51,443 nt of DNA, from contig CAZYVH010000011.1 in the NCBI GenBank assembly GCA_964650905.1, positions 1-51,443 of the forward strand, in the 5' to 3' direction. Under the pieces are notes generated by a model, which saw only the letters and a program-made list of their open reading frames with translations, was not told the DNA's origin and ran no database searches. Of this stretch, positions 9,684 through 17,760 are shown one piece after another. Origin of the DNA: SZUA-36 sp964650905. GTDB lineage: Bacteria > Pseudomonadota > Gammaproteobacteria > Xanthomonadales > SZUA-36. The position numbers and the translations under genes are program-made. The stretch's first letter is position 1. Every line of letters begins with the position of its first letter.

Positions 9684-10634
9684 CTAATAACCGCGCGCGA
9701 AATCCACCTGGTGCAGCAGGGGCTCACCACGGCTAAAGCGGTGATAGTTTTCCACAAATGTCGCGACAATATCCTGCGGGAAACTGATCCCCGCGTTATG
9801 CGGGGTGATGTAGACATTGGGCATGGCCCAAAGCGGGCTATCGGCCGACAATGGCTCGCTTTCAAAAACATCCAGCACCGCACCGCCGATGCGGCCCTCC
9901 TGCAGCGCTGTGATGAGATCAGGTTCGTTGACGACCGAGCCGCGTCCAACATTGATCAGTACCGCTGATGACTTCATCCGGCTGAACACATCTGCATTGA
10001 TAAGATGCCGGGTATGTTCTGTTGCAGGCAGGGTGACCACCACGTAATCCGGTGCTGCAAGAAACTCAGCAAGGGTGTGCGCCGTATAAACTTTCTCTAC
10101 GTCGGCACAGGCCCGGCCCGAACGATTGAGACCAATTACACGCATGCCGGCACGACCGGCCACGCACGCCAGGTGCTGCCCGATTGAACCCAGGCCGATG
10201 ATTCCCAGGCATAGTTCACAAAGCGGTCGGTAAAACAATGGCTGCCATTTTTGTTGCTGCTGGTTGGCACGCATGGTGAATACCTGCCGCTCCAGTGCGA
10301 TCAGGTAAGTCATGACATATTCGGAGATTTGCGGGCCGAAAGCACCGTGCGCACCGGTCAGGATGTAATCCTGCTGTAATCGATGCTGACAAAGACTATC
10401 TATGCCTGCCCAGGTTGATTGAACCCAGTGCAAATGCCTTGCGCTCGATAGTGCGTCAACGACCCATGGCGGGTCACCGAGGATAATATTGCATTCGACC
10501 CATTGCCTTGCTGCAGTTTTTAAATCAACATGATCGTCAATGACAGTGCTGACCTGAAGGTTTTGTAAACCGGCCGCTCTCACCAGAGCTGCGTATTGCT
10601 GCGCCTGCGCCGACAGGATCAGCAACTTGTTCAT
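9684..10634 (-). CDS. D-2-hydroxyacid dehydrogenase (GhrA-like)
   Basis: 316 residues, D-isomer-specific 2-hydroxyacid dehydrogenase family. The NAD(P)-binding motif is GLGSIGQHLACVAGRAGMRVIGLNRSG near residue 150. The catalytic Arg lies in NVGRGSVV and the catalytic His in ITPHNAGIS. The family reduces glyoxylate, hydroxypyruvate or related 2-oxoacids; the spacing and short length resemble GhrA. The start ATG overlaps the fnr stop (ATGA at 10631-10634), so it is translationally coupled to fnr and probably shares its transcript. Why a 2-ketoacid reductase is tied to an oxygen sensor is not clear; reductant disposal under anoxia is a guess. Confidence 0.85.
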   Translation of the reverse strand: MNKLLILSAQAQQYAALVRAAGLQNLQVSTVIDDHVDLKTAARQWVECNIILGDPPWVVDALSSARHLHWVQSTWAGIDSLCQHRLQQDYILTGAHGAFGPQISEYVMTYLIALERQVFTMRANQQQQKWQPLFYRPLCELCLGIIGLGSIGQHLACVAGRAGMRVIGLNRSGRACADVEKVYTAHTLAEFLAAPDYVVVTLPATEHTRHLINADVFSRMKSSAVLINVGRGSVVNEPDLITALQEGRIGGAVLDVFESEPLSADSPLWAMPNVYITPHNAGISFPQDIVATFVENYHRFSRGEPLLHQVDFARGY

Positions 10635-11380
10635 ACCAGATGTGGTTTCTGTTTTTCCCGACTGGCGATCTTCTGGATTTCGTCCAGTTCCAATATAGCC
10701 ACTTTTTTCCGGTTGACACTGATAAGCCCGGCGTTCTGGAAACGCGCCAGCACCCGGCTGATAGTCTCGGTCGCCAGGCGCAGGTGGCTGGCCATATCAC
10801 GCCGCGACATGTTGAGATTGAACTCGGTCGCGGAATAGCCCCGTTTTGCAAAACGTGCAGACAGGGACAACAACAAACGGGCAATTCTTTCGTCGGCACT
10901 CAAATCGGCCGCATTCGCCTGAATTTCAGAAATTTGCAGACTCATCACGCGAAACAACTCTTCCTGCAATACGGGCAGTTGCCGGGCCATTTCCGTGATT
11001 GATTCAAACTTGAGGCCGCACACCGAAGAGGTATCAAGCGCAACGACATTGGCCGTATGTATCTTCTCATGAATGGCGTCAAAACCAATGATCTCACCCG
11101 GCAGATAAAAACCTAAAACCTGCTCTTCACCATTTTGGTCAATGACATAGCTTTTGAAACAGCCTGAACGCACAGCAGCGACGGAACGGAATGTTTCACC
11201 GGCACGGAAAATATATTCGCCCGGCTGGATAGGACGTGATTTCAGAACGATACTTTCAAATTGTTCGGTATCGCCGGCGTTAAGACCACGCGGCAGACAC
11301 AGCTTGGCAAGTGCACACTGGCTGCAGGCAACCTGTTTGCGTCCGGAAAACTGCGGTTTTTGTTGTCGATCTATGGCCAT
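10631..11380 (-). CDS. fnr: FNR-type oxygen-sensing transcription regulator
   Basis: 249 residues (E. coli FNR has 250). Cys19, Cys22 and Cys28 (C-x2-C-x5-C) plus Cys121 match the four ligands of the oxygen-labile [4Fe-4S] cluster of FNR. The cyclic-nucleotide-like fold has QPGEYIFRAGE and FYLPGEIIGFDAI; the latter is close to the E. coli LVGFDAI segment. The helix-turn-helix near residues 190-215 contains ATETISRVL, with the E--SR residues that read TTGAT/ATCAA half sites. It therefore should activate genes under anoxia. Fitting boxes exist in front of hemN and nirS in this same window. It overlaps the downstream dehydrogenase gene by four bases and has no visible FNR box of its own. Confidence 0.95.
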   Translation of the reverse strand: MAIDRQQKPQFSGRKQVACSQCALAKLCLPRGLNAGDTEQFESIVLKSRPIQPGEYIFRAGETFRSVAAVRSGCFKSYVIDQNGEEQVLGFYLPGEIIGFDAIHEKIHTANVVALDTSSVCGLKFESITEMARQLPVLQEELFRVMSLQISEIQANAADLSADERIARLLLSLSARFAKRGYSATEFNLNMSRRDMASHLRLATETISRVLARFQNAGLISVNRKKVAILELDEIQKIASREKQKPHLV

Positions 11381-11441
11381 TGGAACCTTGCATCTGCTGC
11401 GCGTAACCGTCTGGCAGCAGATTATAGCCTAATGGCGTGGC

Positions 11442-12833
11442 TCAAATAACTTTTGAGTAGGATTTTCCCTCCGTATCCTTGATCAAATATTCGTCAAATT
11501 TCATGGCGATCGCCCGCAGCAGCAACAGACCGACCGGCGTCACCTTGATGCTTTGTTCACTCAGCACGATCAGACCGTCCTGTTCCAACGGCTTTAACGA
11601 CTCGAGCTCAAACGCAAAATAATCTCCAAAATCAATATTATACTTACGTTCGAATTCACTGAATCGAACCAGGCCCTGACACATGATGGCCGCGATCACC
11701 TCTCTTCTCAGGCGATCCTCACCGCTCAGTCCAATACCCCTCCAGGTTGGCAAATGACCTTCTTCTATGGCGGCCTGCCAACTTGCGATGTCCTTGTAAT
11801 TCTGCTCAAAACTGTTGCCGATTTTACCAATTGCGCTGACGCCCATACCCACGAGATCGGTTTCACGGCAGGTTGAGTAGCCCTGGAAGTTACGCTGCAG
11901 GGTCCCTTCCCGCATCGCAACGGACAACTCATCATCGGGTAATGCAAAGTGATCCATGCCAATATACACGTAACCTGCATCGACCAGCCTGGTGGTGGTC
12001 GATGAAAGTAATTGCAGACGCACCTCCGGTGGTGGTACATCATCCGTATTGATCATACGTTGTGCGCGAAACAGGTGCGGCAAATGGGCATAGTTATAGA
12101 CTGAAATACGATCCGGGCGCGCCCTCAAAACCGAATCAATGGTGCTCTCAAATGATGTTGCTGTCTGTAACGGCAGACCATAAATCAAATCCACGGAAAC
12201 CGAGTGAAATCCATGCTCACGAGCTGCCTCAATCAATGCAAGTGTCTGCGCCTCATCCTGGATACGGTTAACGGCTTTTTGCACCGCCGGATCAAAATCC
12301 TGGATACCCATGCTGACCCGGTTAAAGCCAATAGCCGCAAGGTGAGCCATCCTCTGTTCGTCCACGGTGCGTGGATCGATCTCGATCGAAAACTCACGGC
12401 CCTCATCGCGACTCAAATTAAAGTGCCGCGACAAATGCTCCATAATCTGCCGGAGTTGTTCATCACTGTGATAGGTGGGGGTGCCCCCGCCAAAATGCAG
12501 TTGAATCACCTGCCGGTCGCGGTCGAACTGCTGGCCCTGCATCTCAATTTCGCGGAACAGATGCTGCAGATAATCATCGGCACGGGACGTGTTACGTGTT
12601 ACTTTCTTGTTGCAGGCGCAGTAGTAACACAATGATTGACAAAAAGGTAAGTGCAGGTATAACGATAACGGCAAAGGAATCAGGTAATCGTTACTGCGTT
12701 GTACATGCCTCAGATACGCTTCGGTATCGAAACCTTCATGGAACTGCAAGGCCGTCGGGTAGGAGGTATAGCGCGGCCCCGCCAAGCCATACTTGGTGAT
12801 CAGTTCAGCCGGGAAGTGCATGTTTGAACCCAT
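11442..12833 (-). CDS. hemN: Oxygen-independent coproporphyrinogen III oxidase
   Basis: 463 residues from ATG 12833 (E. coli HemN has 457). A radical SAM enzyme that decarboxylates coproporphyrinogen III to protoporphyrinogen IX without oxygen. Cys65, Cys69 and Cys72 (CQSLCYYC) form the radical SAM cluster site; GPRYTSYPTALQF near residue 19 and HFGGGTPTY are HemN signatures. The open frame extends to 13016, but that would place the start inside the FNR box at 13010-13023 and add 61 residues not seen in HemN, so I reject it. An ATG at 12821 is also possible. Expression is probably induced by the neighbouring FNR. It is transcribed in the same direction as fnr, 61 bases upstream of it. Confidence 0.95.
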   Translation of the reverse strand: MGSNMHFPAELITKYGLAGPRYTSYPTALQFHEGFDTEAYLRHVQRSNDYLIPLPLSLYLHLPFCQSLCYYCACNKKVTRNTSRADDYLQHLFREIEMQGQQFDRDRQVIQLHFGGGTPTYHSDEQLRQIMEHLSRHFNLSRDEGREFSIEIDPRTVDEQRMAHLAAIGFNRVSMGIQDFDPAVQKAVNRIQDEAQTLALIEAAREHGFHSVSVDLIYGLPLQTATSFESTIDSVLRARPDRISVYNYAHLPHLFRAQRMINTDDVPPPEVRLQLLSSTTTRLVDAGYVYIGMDHFALPDDELSVAMREGTLQRNFQGYSTCRETDLVGMGVSAIGKIGNSFEQNYKDIASWQAAIEEGHLPTWRGIGLSGEDRLRREVIAAIMCQGLVRFSEFERKYNIDFGDYFAFELESLKPLEQDGLIVLSEQSIKVTPVGLLLLRAIAMKFDEYLIKDTEGKSYSKVI

Positions 12834-13009
12834 GCCGCTCAGATGCCCATTCTGCCTGGGCAAACGCGGCAACGCCGCAAATGCGGTAGGTTTTGAGTGG
12901 TCTTTTGATGCATTACCTATTGTGCCTGTACTGTCACTAGTGTGCAAAGCGGCTGGAATTAGCCTGCCGATCTTGCAAGGCACCTTATCACCGGATGGGG
13001 GAGAATCAA

Positions 13010-13023
13010 TTGACACAGGTCAA
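13010..13023 (-). promoter_or_regulatory. FNR-type box upstream of hemN
   Basis: TTGACACAGGTCAA is a perfect dyad of TTGAC-N4-GTCAA, close to the FNR consensus TTGAT-N4-ATCAA (8 of 10). Reading leftward, a TAAGGT at 12987-12982 lies 22 bases from the box, the spacing of a class II activated promoter (box centred near -41.5). Transcription would start near 12975, about 140 bases before hemN. It could also serve the rightward receptor gene, but the gap hides that promoter. Confidence 0.75.
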
Positions 13024-13062
13024 GAATGGACTACTTGCCGACAGGGCTGCAGGCCTGCATGC

Positions 13063-13162
13063 NNNNNNNNNNNNNNNNNNNNNNNNNNNNNNNNNNNNNN
13101 NNNNNNNNNNNNNNNNNNNNNNNNNNNNNNNNNNNNNNNNNNNNNNNNNNNNNNNNNNNNNN
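13063..13162. other. Assembly gap (100 N)
   Basis: Exactly 100 N between the hemN upstream region and the heme-type receptor gene. The sequences on either side do not overlap recognisably, so real sequence of unknown length is missing. It probably contains the promoter of the receptor gene. Confidence 0.99.
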
Positions 13163-13199
13163 GTGACCTGTATCAGTTGACTGTTGTGGCCCGTCACGT

Positions 13200-15431
13200 A
13201 TGATGCGAAATTTTTTACGGTGGAACCCGCCCATGGCGCGACTATTGGTCCTACTCATCCTTACCCAGGCCACGCTGACAACAACGGTACTTGCTGTGGA
13301 CAATGGCGATGCTGCGCCACAACCGCTGGCGTTGGATCCGGTCGTGGTGGTTGCCAGCAAGACAGCCAGGCCGTTGTCGGACGTCCTGGGACAGGTCAGC
13401 GTAATCGATGCCGCATTCATTGAACGCTTTGCCGTCGAGAACATGGACGACCTGCTGCGCTATGAGCCAGGTATCAACCTTGAAAGCTCAGGCACACGCT
13501 TTGGAGCCAACGCGGTCAACATTCGTGGTATCGGTGGTAACCGCGTGGCCATCGAGGTGGACGGTGTACCGGTACGCGACCGTTTCGCCATCGGCAACTT
13601 CTCGGATGGCGGCCGGATACAGACTGAAACCGACCGCATCAAGCGTCTTGAAGTCCTGTACGGTCCCGCCTCCACTTTGTATGGTTCAGACGCCCTCGGT
13701 GGTGTCATGGCGATCACCACCTTCGACCCCGACGACCTGCTGAAAAGAGGCGATGGCCGGCACTGGTATTCATTACGCGGTGCTTACCAGGGTGTCAACA
13801 ACAGCCTGACCGGCTCCGGTATCGCAAGCTGGGGTAACGAAAACAACGGCTTGATGTTCGCCGCCACGTGGCGCGATGGTCAGGAAACTGATAACCAGGC
13901 AAGTGACGGTACAACGACAGATCAGCAGGACTGGGATAGCCATAACTATTTTGTACGTGTTACCCATGATACAGCCAACGGAAACCGCCTGCGCTTCAGC
14001 GTGGACGACTATCAGAAAAATGCCAATATCAACATTGAGTCGCTACCGGGTAACGGCCGTTTCCGCTCAACCACGATGCTCAGCGGTGACGATGAGGACG
14101 AGCACCAGCAGCTTAGTCTGGAATACGAGTTCAATACCACTTGGACCAATGGTGTCTTGCGGGTCTTCAATGTTGACTCAACAACCCGGCAACTGACCCA
14201 CGAGGAAAGAGCCGCTGCCAGCAAGCCAATAAAGTTGCAACGCTATTTCCAGTATGAACAGGAATTTAGTGGCGTGGAGCTGAACCTGTTCCGCGATCTG
14301 TCCCTGGGCAGAAGCCAGCATCACATCGGCGTCGGCCTGGAGTATCAAAGTACAGATTCCAGCGAATTTCGCGATGGCTTTCAACAAAGCCTGGTGGATG
14401 GTTTCATCACAAAATCCGTACTGGGTGAGAATCTGCCGGTAAGGGATTTTCCGAACTCTCGCACGAGGGAATTGGGGGGTTTCCTGCAGGACGAGATCAG
14501 CCTGGGCGGTGGCCGCTGGGAACTGGTGCCGGCACTTCGTTATGACCGTTACGAACTCGATCCGAAACCGGACAGTCTGTACCTTGAAGATAATCCCCAA
14601 ACAAGCGTCGTAAGCGTTGACGAGTACAAATTCAGCCCACGTTTGGGTATGCTCTACCATGTCAATGCCGAACTGGGTCTTTACCTGCAATTTGTAAAAG
14701 GGTTCCGTGCACCACCCTTTGAAGATGCCAATATCGGTCTTGATATTCCCTTGTTCAATATACGCGCCATCCCCAATCCTGATTTGAAGTCGGAAACCTC
14801 AGCCGGTGTTGAAGCCGGGCTCAGGGTTATCTCGGAAAACACGCGTCTGACGGTGTCGCTGTTTGATACCCTGTACGATGATTTTATCGAAACCAAGGCG
14901 CGTGTCGGCAGCGACCCTGAAAGTGGTGTATTGCTGTTCCAGTCCCGCAATATCAACCGCACCCGCATATACGGAGTTGATATCCGGCTCGAGCAACACC
15001 TTGCAGCCTGGAGCCAGTCGCTCGAAAACTGGCGTCTGAATGCAGCTGCATACTGGTCAAGGGGTGAAAACCGGGATAACCAGCAACCACTGAACAGTGT
15101 CTCGCCCCCGCAGATGATTTTGGGTGTGTCCTGGACGTCAGCCAGTGAGCGCCTGGATGCTAACCTGACAGCGACATACACCTCCTCACAGGACCGTATA
15201 GACGAGACCAGCGGCCCGCATTTGCCCACACCCTCATGGACCACGGCGGACCTGACAGCGGGCTGGCAGGCCAACGAACATTTTAGCCTGCGTGTGGGTA
15301 TTTTCAACCTGACCGATGAACGTTACTGGCGCTGGTCCGACGTCAGTCTGTTTAGACCCGATAACCCGATGCTGGAGTTATTGACCCGGCCGGGAAGGCA
15401 TTATTCTGTCTCTGCCCGCATGCAGTGGTAA
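13200..15431 (+). CDS. TonB-dependent heme/hemoglobin-type receptor
   Basis: 743 residues from ATG 13200; ATG 13233 has a better ribosome site (GGTGGA, 8 bases away) and gives a cleaner signal peptide (MARLLVLLILTQATL). A TonB box (LALDPVVVVAS) precedes the plug: DDLLRYEPGINLESSGTRFG, VNIRGIGGNRVAIEVDGVPV and LEVLYGPASTLYGSDALGGV. In the barrel, FVKGFRAPPFEDANIG followed by NPDLKSETS are the FRAP and NPDL motifs typical of heme and hemoglobin receptors. It would import heme through the outer membrane using TonB. Its place beside hemN and a heme enzyme fits heme acquisition. No heme ABC transporter genes are visible. Ligand specificity is inferred from motifs only. Confidence 0.82.
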   Translation: MMRNFLRWNPPMARLLVLLILTQATLTTTVLAVDNGDAAPQPLALDPVVVVASKTARPLSDVLGQVSVIDAAFIERFAVENMDDLLRYEPGINLESSGTRFGANAVNIRGIGGNRVAIEVDGVPVRDRFAIGNFSDGGRIQTETDRIKRLEVLYGPASTLYGSDALGGVMAITTFDPDDLLKRGDGRHWYSLRGAYQGVNNSLTGSGIASWGNENNGLMFAATWRDGQETDNQASDGTTTDQQDWDSHNYFVRVTHDTANGNRLRFSVDDYQKNANINIESLPGNGRFRSTTMLSGDDEDEHQQLSLEYEFNTTWTNGVLRVFNVDSTTRQLTHEERAAASKPIKLQRYFQYEQEFSGVELNLFRDLSLGRSQHHIGVGLEYQSTDSSEFRDGFQQSLVDGFITKSVLGENLPVRDFPNSRTRELGGFLQDEISLGGGRWELVPALRYDRYELDPKPDSLYLEDNPQTSVVSVDEYKFSPRLGMLYHVNAELGLYLQFVKGFRAPPFEDANIGLDIPLFNIRAIPNPDLKSETSAGVEAGLRVISENTRLTVSLFDTLYDDFIETKARVGSDPESGVLLFQSRNINRTRIYGVDIRLEQHLAAWSQSLENWRLNAAAYWSRGENRDNQQPLNSVSPPQMILGVSWTSASERLDANLTATYTSSQDRIDETSGPHLPTPSWTTADLTAGWQANEHFSLRVGIFNLTDERYWRWSDVSLFRPDNPMLELLTRPGRHYSVSARMQW

Positions 15432-15460
15432 GAGTTTTACAAAGCTTGAAATTGCCTTAG

Positions 15461-15474
15461 CTGACTCAAGTCAA
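15461..15474 (+). promoter_or_regulatory. FNR/DNR-type box and class II promoter of nirS
   Basis: CTGACTCAAGTCAA matches TTGAC-N4-GTCAA with one mismatch. A -10 hexamer TAAATT (15497-15502) begins 22 bases after the box, so the box is centred at about -41.5 from a start near 15509, the arrangement of FNR- or DNR-activated promoters. The nirS ATG is at 15584. The half sites cannot tell FNR from the NO-sensing DNR/NNR paralogues; only FNR is encoded in this window. Confidence 0.75.
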
Positions 15475-15583
15475 TTACAGCTTTATGATTATCAAGTAAA
15501 TTTAATCCAGAGACCCGTAAACCAGGTCTATGGGCTAATGTTGATCGAGCAATAAAGCTCGGCACGTAATAAGGAGTATTTTA

Positions 15584-17701
15584 ATGAAGATGTTTATGTT
15601 CCCCATTCTGGTATTGAGCTTTACACTGGCGACAGTCGGTGCTGTTGCTGATACAAACGATGACGCGGTCCACGCCGCCGAAGTGGCTTCGGCCAACGTG
15701 GCTAGCCTGGAAGATCGAATCAACAATGGTGAAAGCCACTTTCAGAACATCTGCGCCGCCTGTCACCAGGCCGATGGCTCGGGATTAAATGGTGCATTTC
15801 CGCCCCTGGCCGGTTCCGACTACCTGGCCGAAGACCCGATGCGTGCGGTCAAGGCCATTCTGAATGGTCTCAGCGGTCCGATCACTGTCAATGGCAAGCA
15901 ATACAATGCCGTCATGCCCAACTTGTCCTATCTGAAAGACCAGGACGTTGCCGATGTCGTGACCTATGTGCTCAACTCATTTGGTAACAAGGGCGGGGAA
16001 ATCAACGCGGCCCAGGTTTCAGCAGCACGTGGCGGTGAAGTTGTCACAGCGCCTTCCGACCATCCTGTGACTTCCAAAACCGAGATGAAATACCAGGGTG
16101 CGCCCTTGACGATCAGCCCCAAAGAAACCCGTCAATATATTGACACTGAAGGTCCTCAAATGACGGTGGATGAGTACACACAAGCAACGGAAATTTTCTT
16201 CCAGCGCTGCGCTGGCTGTCATGGCGTGCTGCGCAAAGGCGCCACGGGTAAACCACTGACTACCGATATCACACGGGAAAAGGGCACTGACTACCTCAAG
16301 GCGCTGATCACCTATGGCTCGGCTGCCGGTATGCCCAACTGGGGCACGTCCGGGGACCTGAGCGACGATGAGATCGACATCATGGCGCGCTTCCTGCAGC
16401 ACGAACCACCGGAGCCACCGGAATGGGGTATGCCGGAGATGACCGACAGCTGGAAGCTGCTGGTTGCACCGGCCGACCGGCCGACTGCGCCGCAACATCA
16501 GCGCAATATTGAAAACCTGTTTGCAGTCACGCTGCGCGACGCCGGCCAGGTGTCCATCATCGACGGTGACAGCAAGGAGGTCGTCAGCATCATCAAGACC
16601 GGTTACGCCGTGCATATTTCCAGGCCATCGGCATCCGGGCGCTACGTATTCACCATTGGCCGTGACGCAAAAATTGACATGATTGACCTGTGGATGGATC
16701 CACCCAAGGTTGTTGCTGAAATCAAGGTGGGACTGGAAGCCCGTTCGGTCGAAACCTCCAAGTACAAGGGTTTTGAAGACAGGTACGCGATCGCTGGTTC
16801 TTACTGGCCACCGCAGTACACCATCATGGATGGCGACACGCTGGAACCAATCAAGGTCGTTTCGACACGCGGTATGACCGTCGATACCCAGGAATTCCAC
16901 CCCGAGCCACGGGTCGCTGCCATCGTGGCTTCACACGAGCACCCCGAGTTCATCGTCAACGTCAAGGAAACCGGTAAGATTCTGCTGGTCAATTATGAAG
17001 ACGTGGATAACCTGAGCGTCACCACCATCGGTGCTGCCCGCTTCCTGCATGACGGCGGCTGGGACCGCACCCACCGCTACTTCCTGACGGCGGCCAACAA
17101 GTCCAACAAGATCGCCGTAATCGATTCGAAAGAACGAAAACTGATCGCGATGCCGGACGTGACCAAGATCCCTCACCCGGGACGTGGCGCCAACATCATC
17201 GACCCGGAATTCGGGCCGGTGTGGGTCACCAGCGCGCTCGGTAGTGATGAGATCACGTTTGTGGGTACGGACCCCGAAGGTCACACCCAAAACGCCTGGA
17301 AGGTCGTACGCACACTCAAAGGCATGGGTGGTGGTTCATTGTTCGTCAAGTCACACCCGAACTCAAAGAACCTGTGGGTGGACGCGCCATTGAACCCGGA
17401 TACCAAGTTCTCACAAAGCATTGCCGTGTTTGACATTGAAAATCTGGATAAGGGTTTGGAGATCCTGCCGATCGCCGAGTGGGCCGACCTGGGCGAAGGG
17501 CCAAAACGCGTTGTACAGCCTGAATATAACAAGGCTGGCGACGAAGTCTGGTTCTCTGTCTGGAATGGCAAAGAGCAAAAGTCAGCCCTCGTCGTTGTTG
17601 ATGACAAGACCCGTCAGCTTAAAACGGTCATCAAGGGTCCTGAAATCATCACACCGACAGGCAAATTCAACATTTACAACACGGTTCACGACATCTACTG
17701 A
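15584..17701 (+). CDS. nirS: Cytochrome cd1 nitrite reductase with extra N-terminal cytochrome c domain
   Basis: 705 residues, about 100-150 longer than typical NirS. It reduces nitrite to nitric oxide in the periplasm. After a signal peptide (about 1-22) comes a first class I cytochrome c domain (about 45-138: C57-A-A-C60-H61, probable axial Met111). A second c domain follows (about 190-275: C209-A-G-C212-H213, probable Met250), then the eight-bladed d1 heme domain (about 300-705). The d1 part has GYAVHISRP (d1 ligand His), SHEHPEF and KIPHPGRGAN (catalytic-histidine regions). The first domain (GLNGAFPPLAGSDYL, GLSGPITVNGKQYNAVMP) resembles the cytochrome domain found fused to copper nitrite reductases. 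AAGGAG sits before the ATG. None of the d1 heme synthesis genes are in the window. Confidence 0.95.
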   Translation: MKMFMFPILVLSFTLATVGAVADTNDDAVHAAEVASANVASLEDRINNGESHFQNICAACHQADGSGLNGAFPPLAGSDYLAEDPMRAVKAILNGLSGPITVNGKQYNAVMPNLSYLKDQDVADVVTYVLNSFGNKGGEINAAQVSAARGGEVVTAPSDHPVTSKTEMKYQGAPLTISPKETRQYIDTEGPQMTVDEYTQATEIFFQRCAGCHGVLRKGATGKPLTTDITREKGTDYLKALITYGSAAGMPNWGTSGDLSDDEIDIMARFLQHEPPEPPEWGMPEMTDSWKLLVAPADRPTAPQHQRNIENLFAVTLRDAGQVSIIDGDSKEVVSIIKTGYAVHISRPSASGRYVFTIGRDAKIDMIDLWMDPPKVVAEIKVGLEARSVETSKYKGFEDRYAIAGSYWPPQYTIMDGDTLEPIKVVSTRGMTVDTQEFHPEPRVAAIVASHEHPEFIVNVKETGKILLVNYEDVDNLSVTTIGAARFLHDGGWDRTHRYFLTAANKSNKIAVIDSKERKLIAMPDVTKIPHPGRGANIIDPEFGPVWVTSALGSDEITFVGTDPEGHTQNAWKVVRTLKGMGGGSLFVKSHPNSKNLWVDAPLNPDTKFSQSIAVFDIENLDKGLEILPIAEWADLGEGPKRVVQPEYNKAGDEVWFSVWNGKEQKSALVVVDDKTRQLKTVIKGPEIITPTGKFNIYNTVHDIY

Positions 17702-17760
17702 GCAACAACCGGCTGGCTGCATTCAACCGCAGCTAGCCGGGGTTCTGAAGGAGCATTATC

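Noticed and set aside
12834..13016. N-terminal extension of HemN to 13016
   Set aside because: It would start inside the FNR box and has no similarity to HemN; ATG 12833 gives the family length.
13163..13176. Degenerate FNR-like box GTGACCTGTATCAG before the heme-type receptor
   Set aside because: Only 7 of 10 half-site bases match, and the distance to the start codon gives no room for a class II promoter unless ATG 13233 is used; the gap also hides the context.
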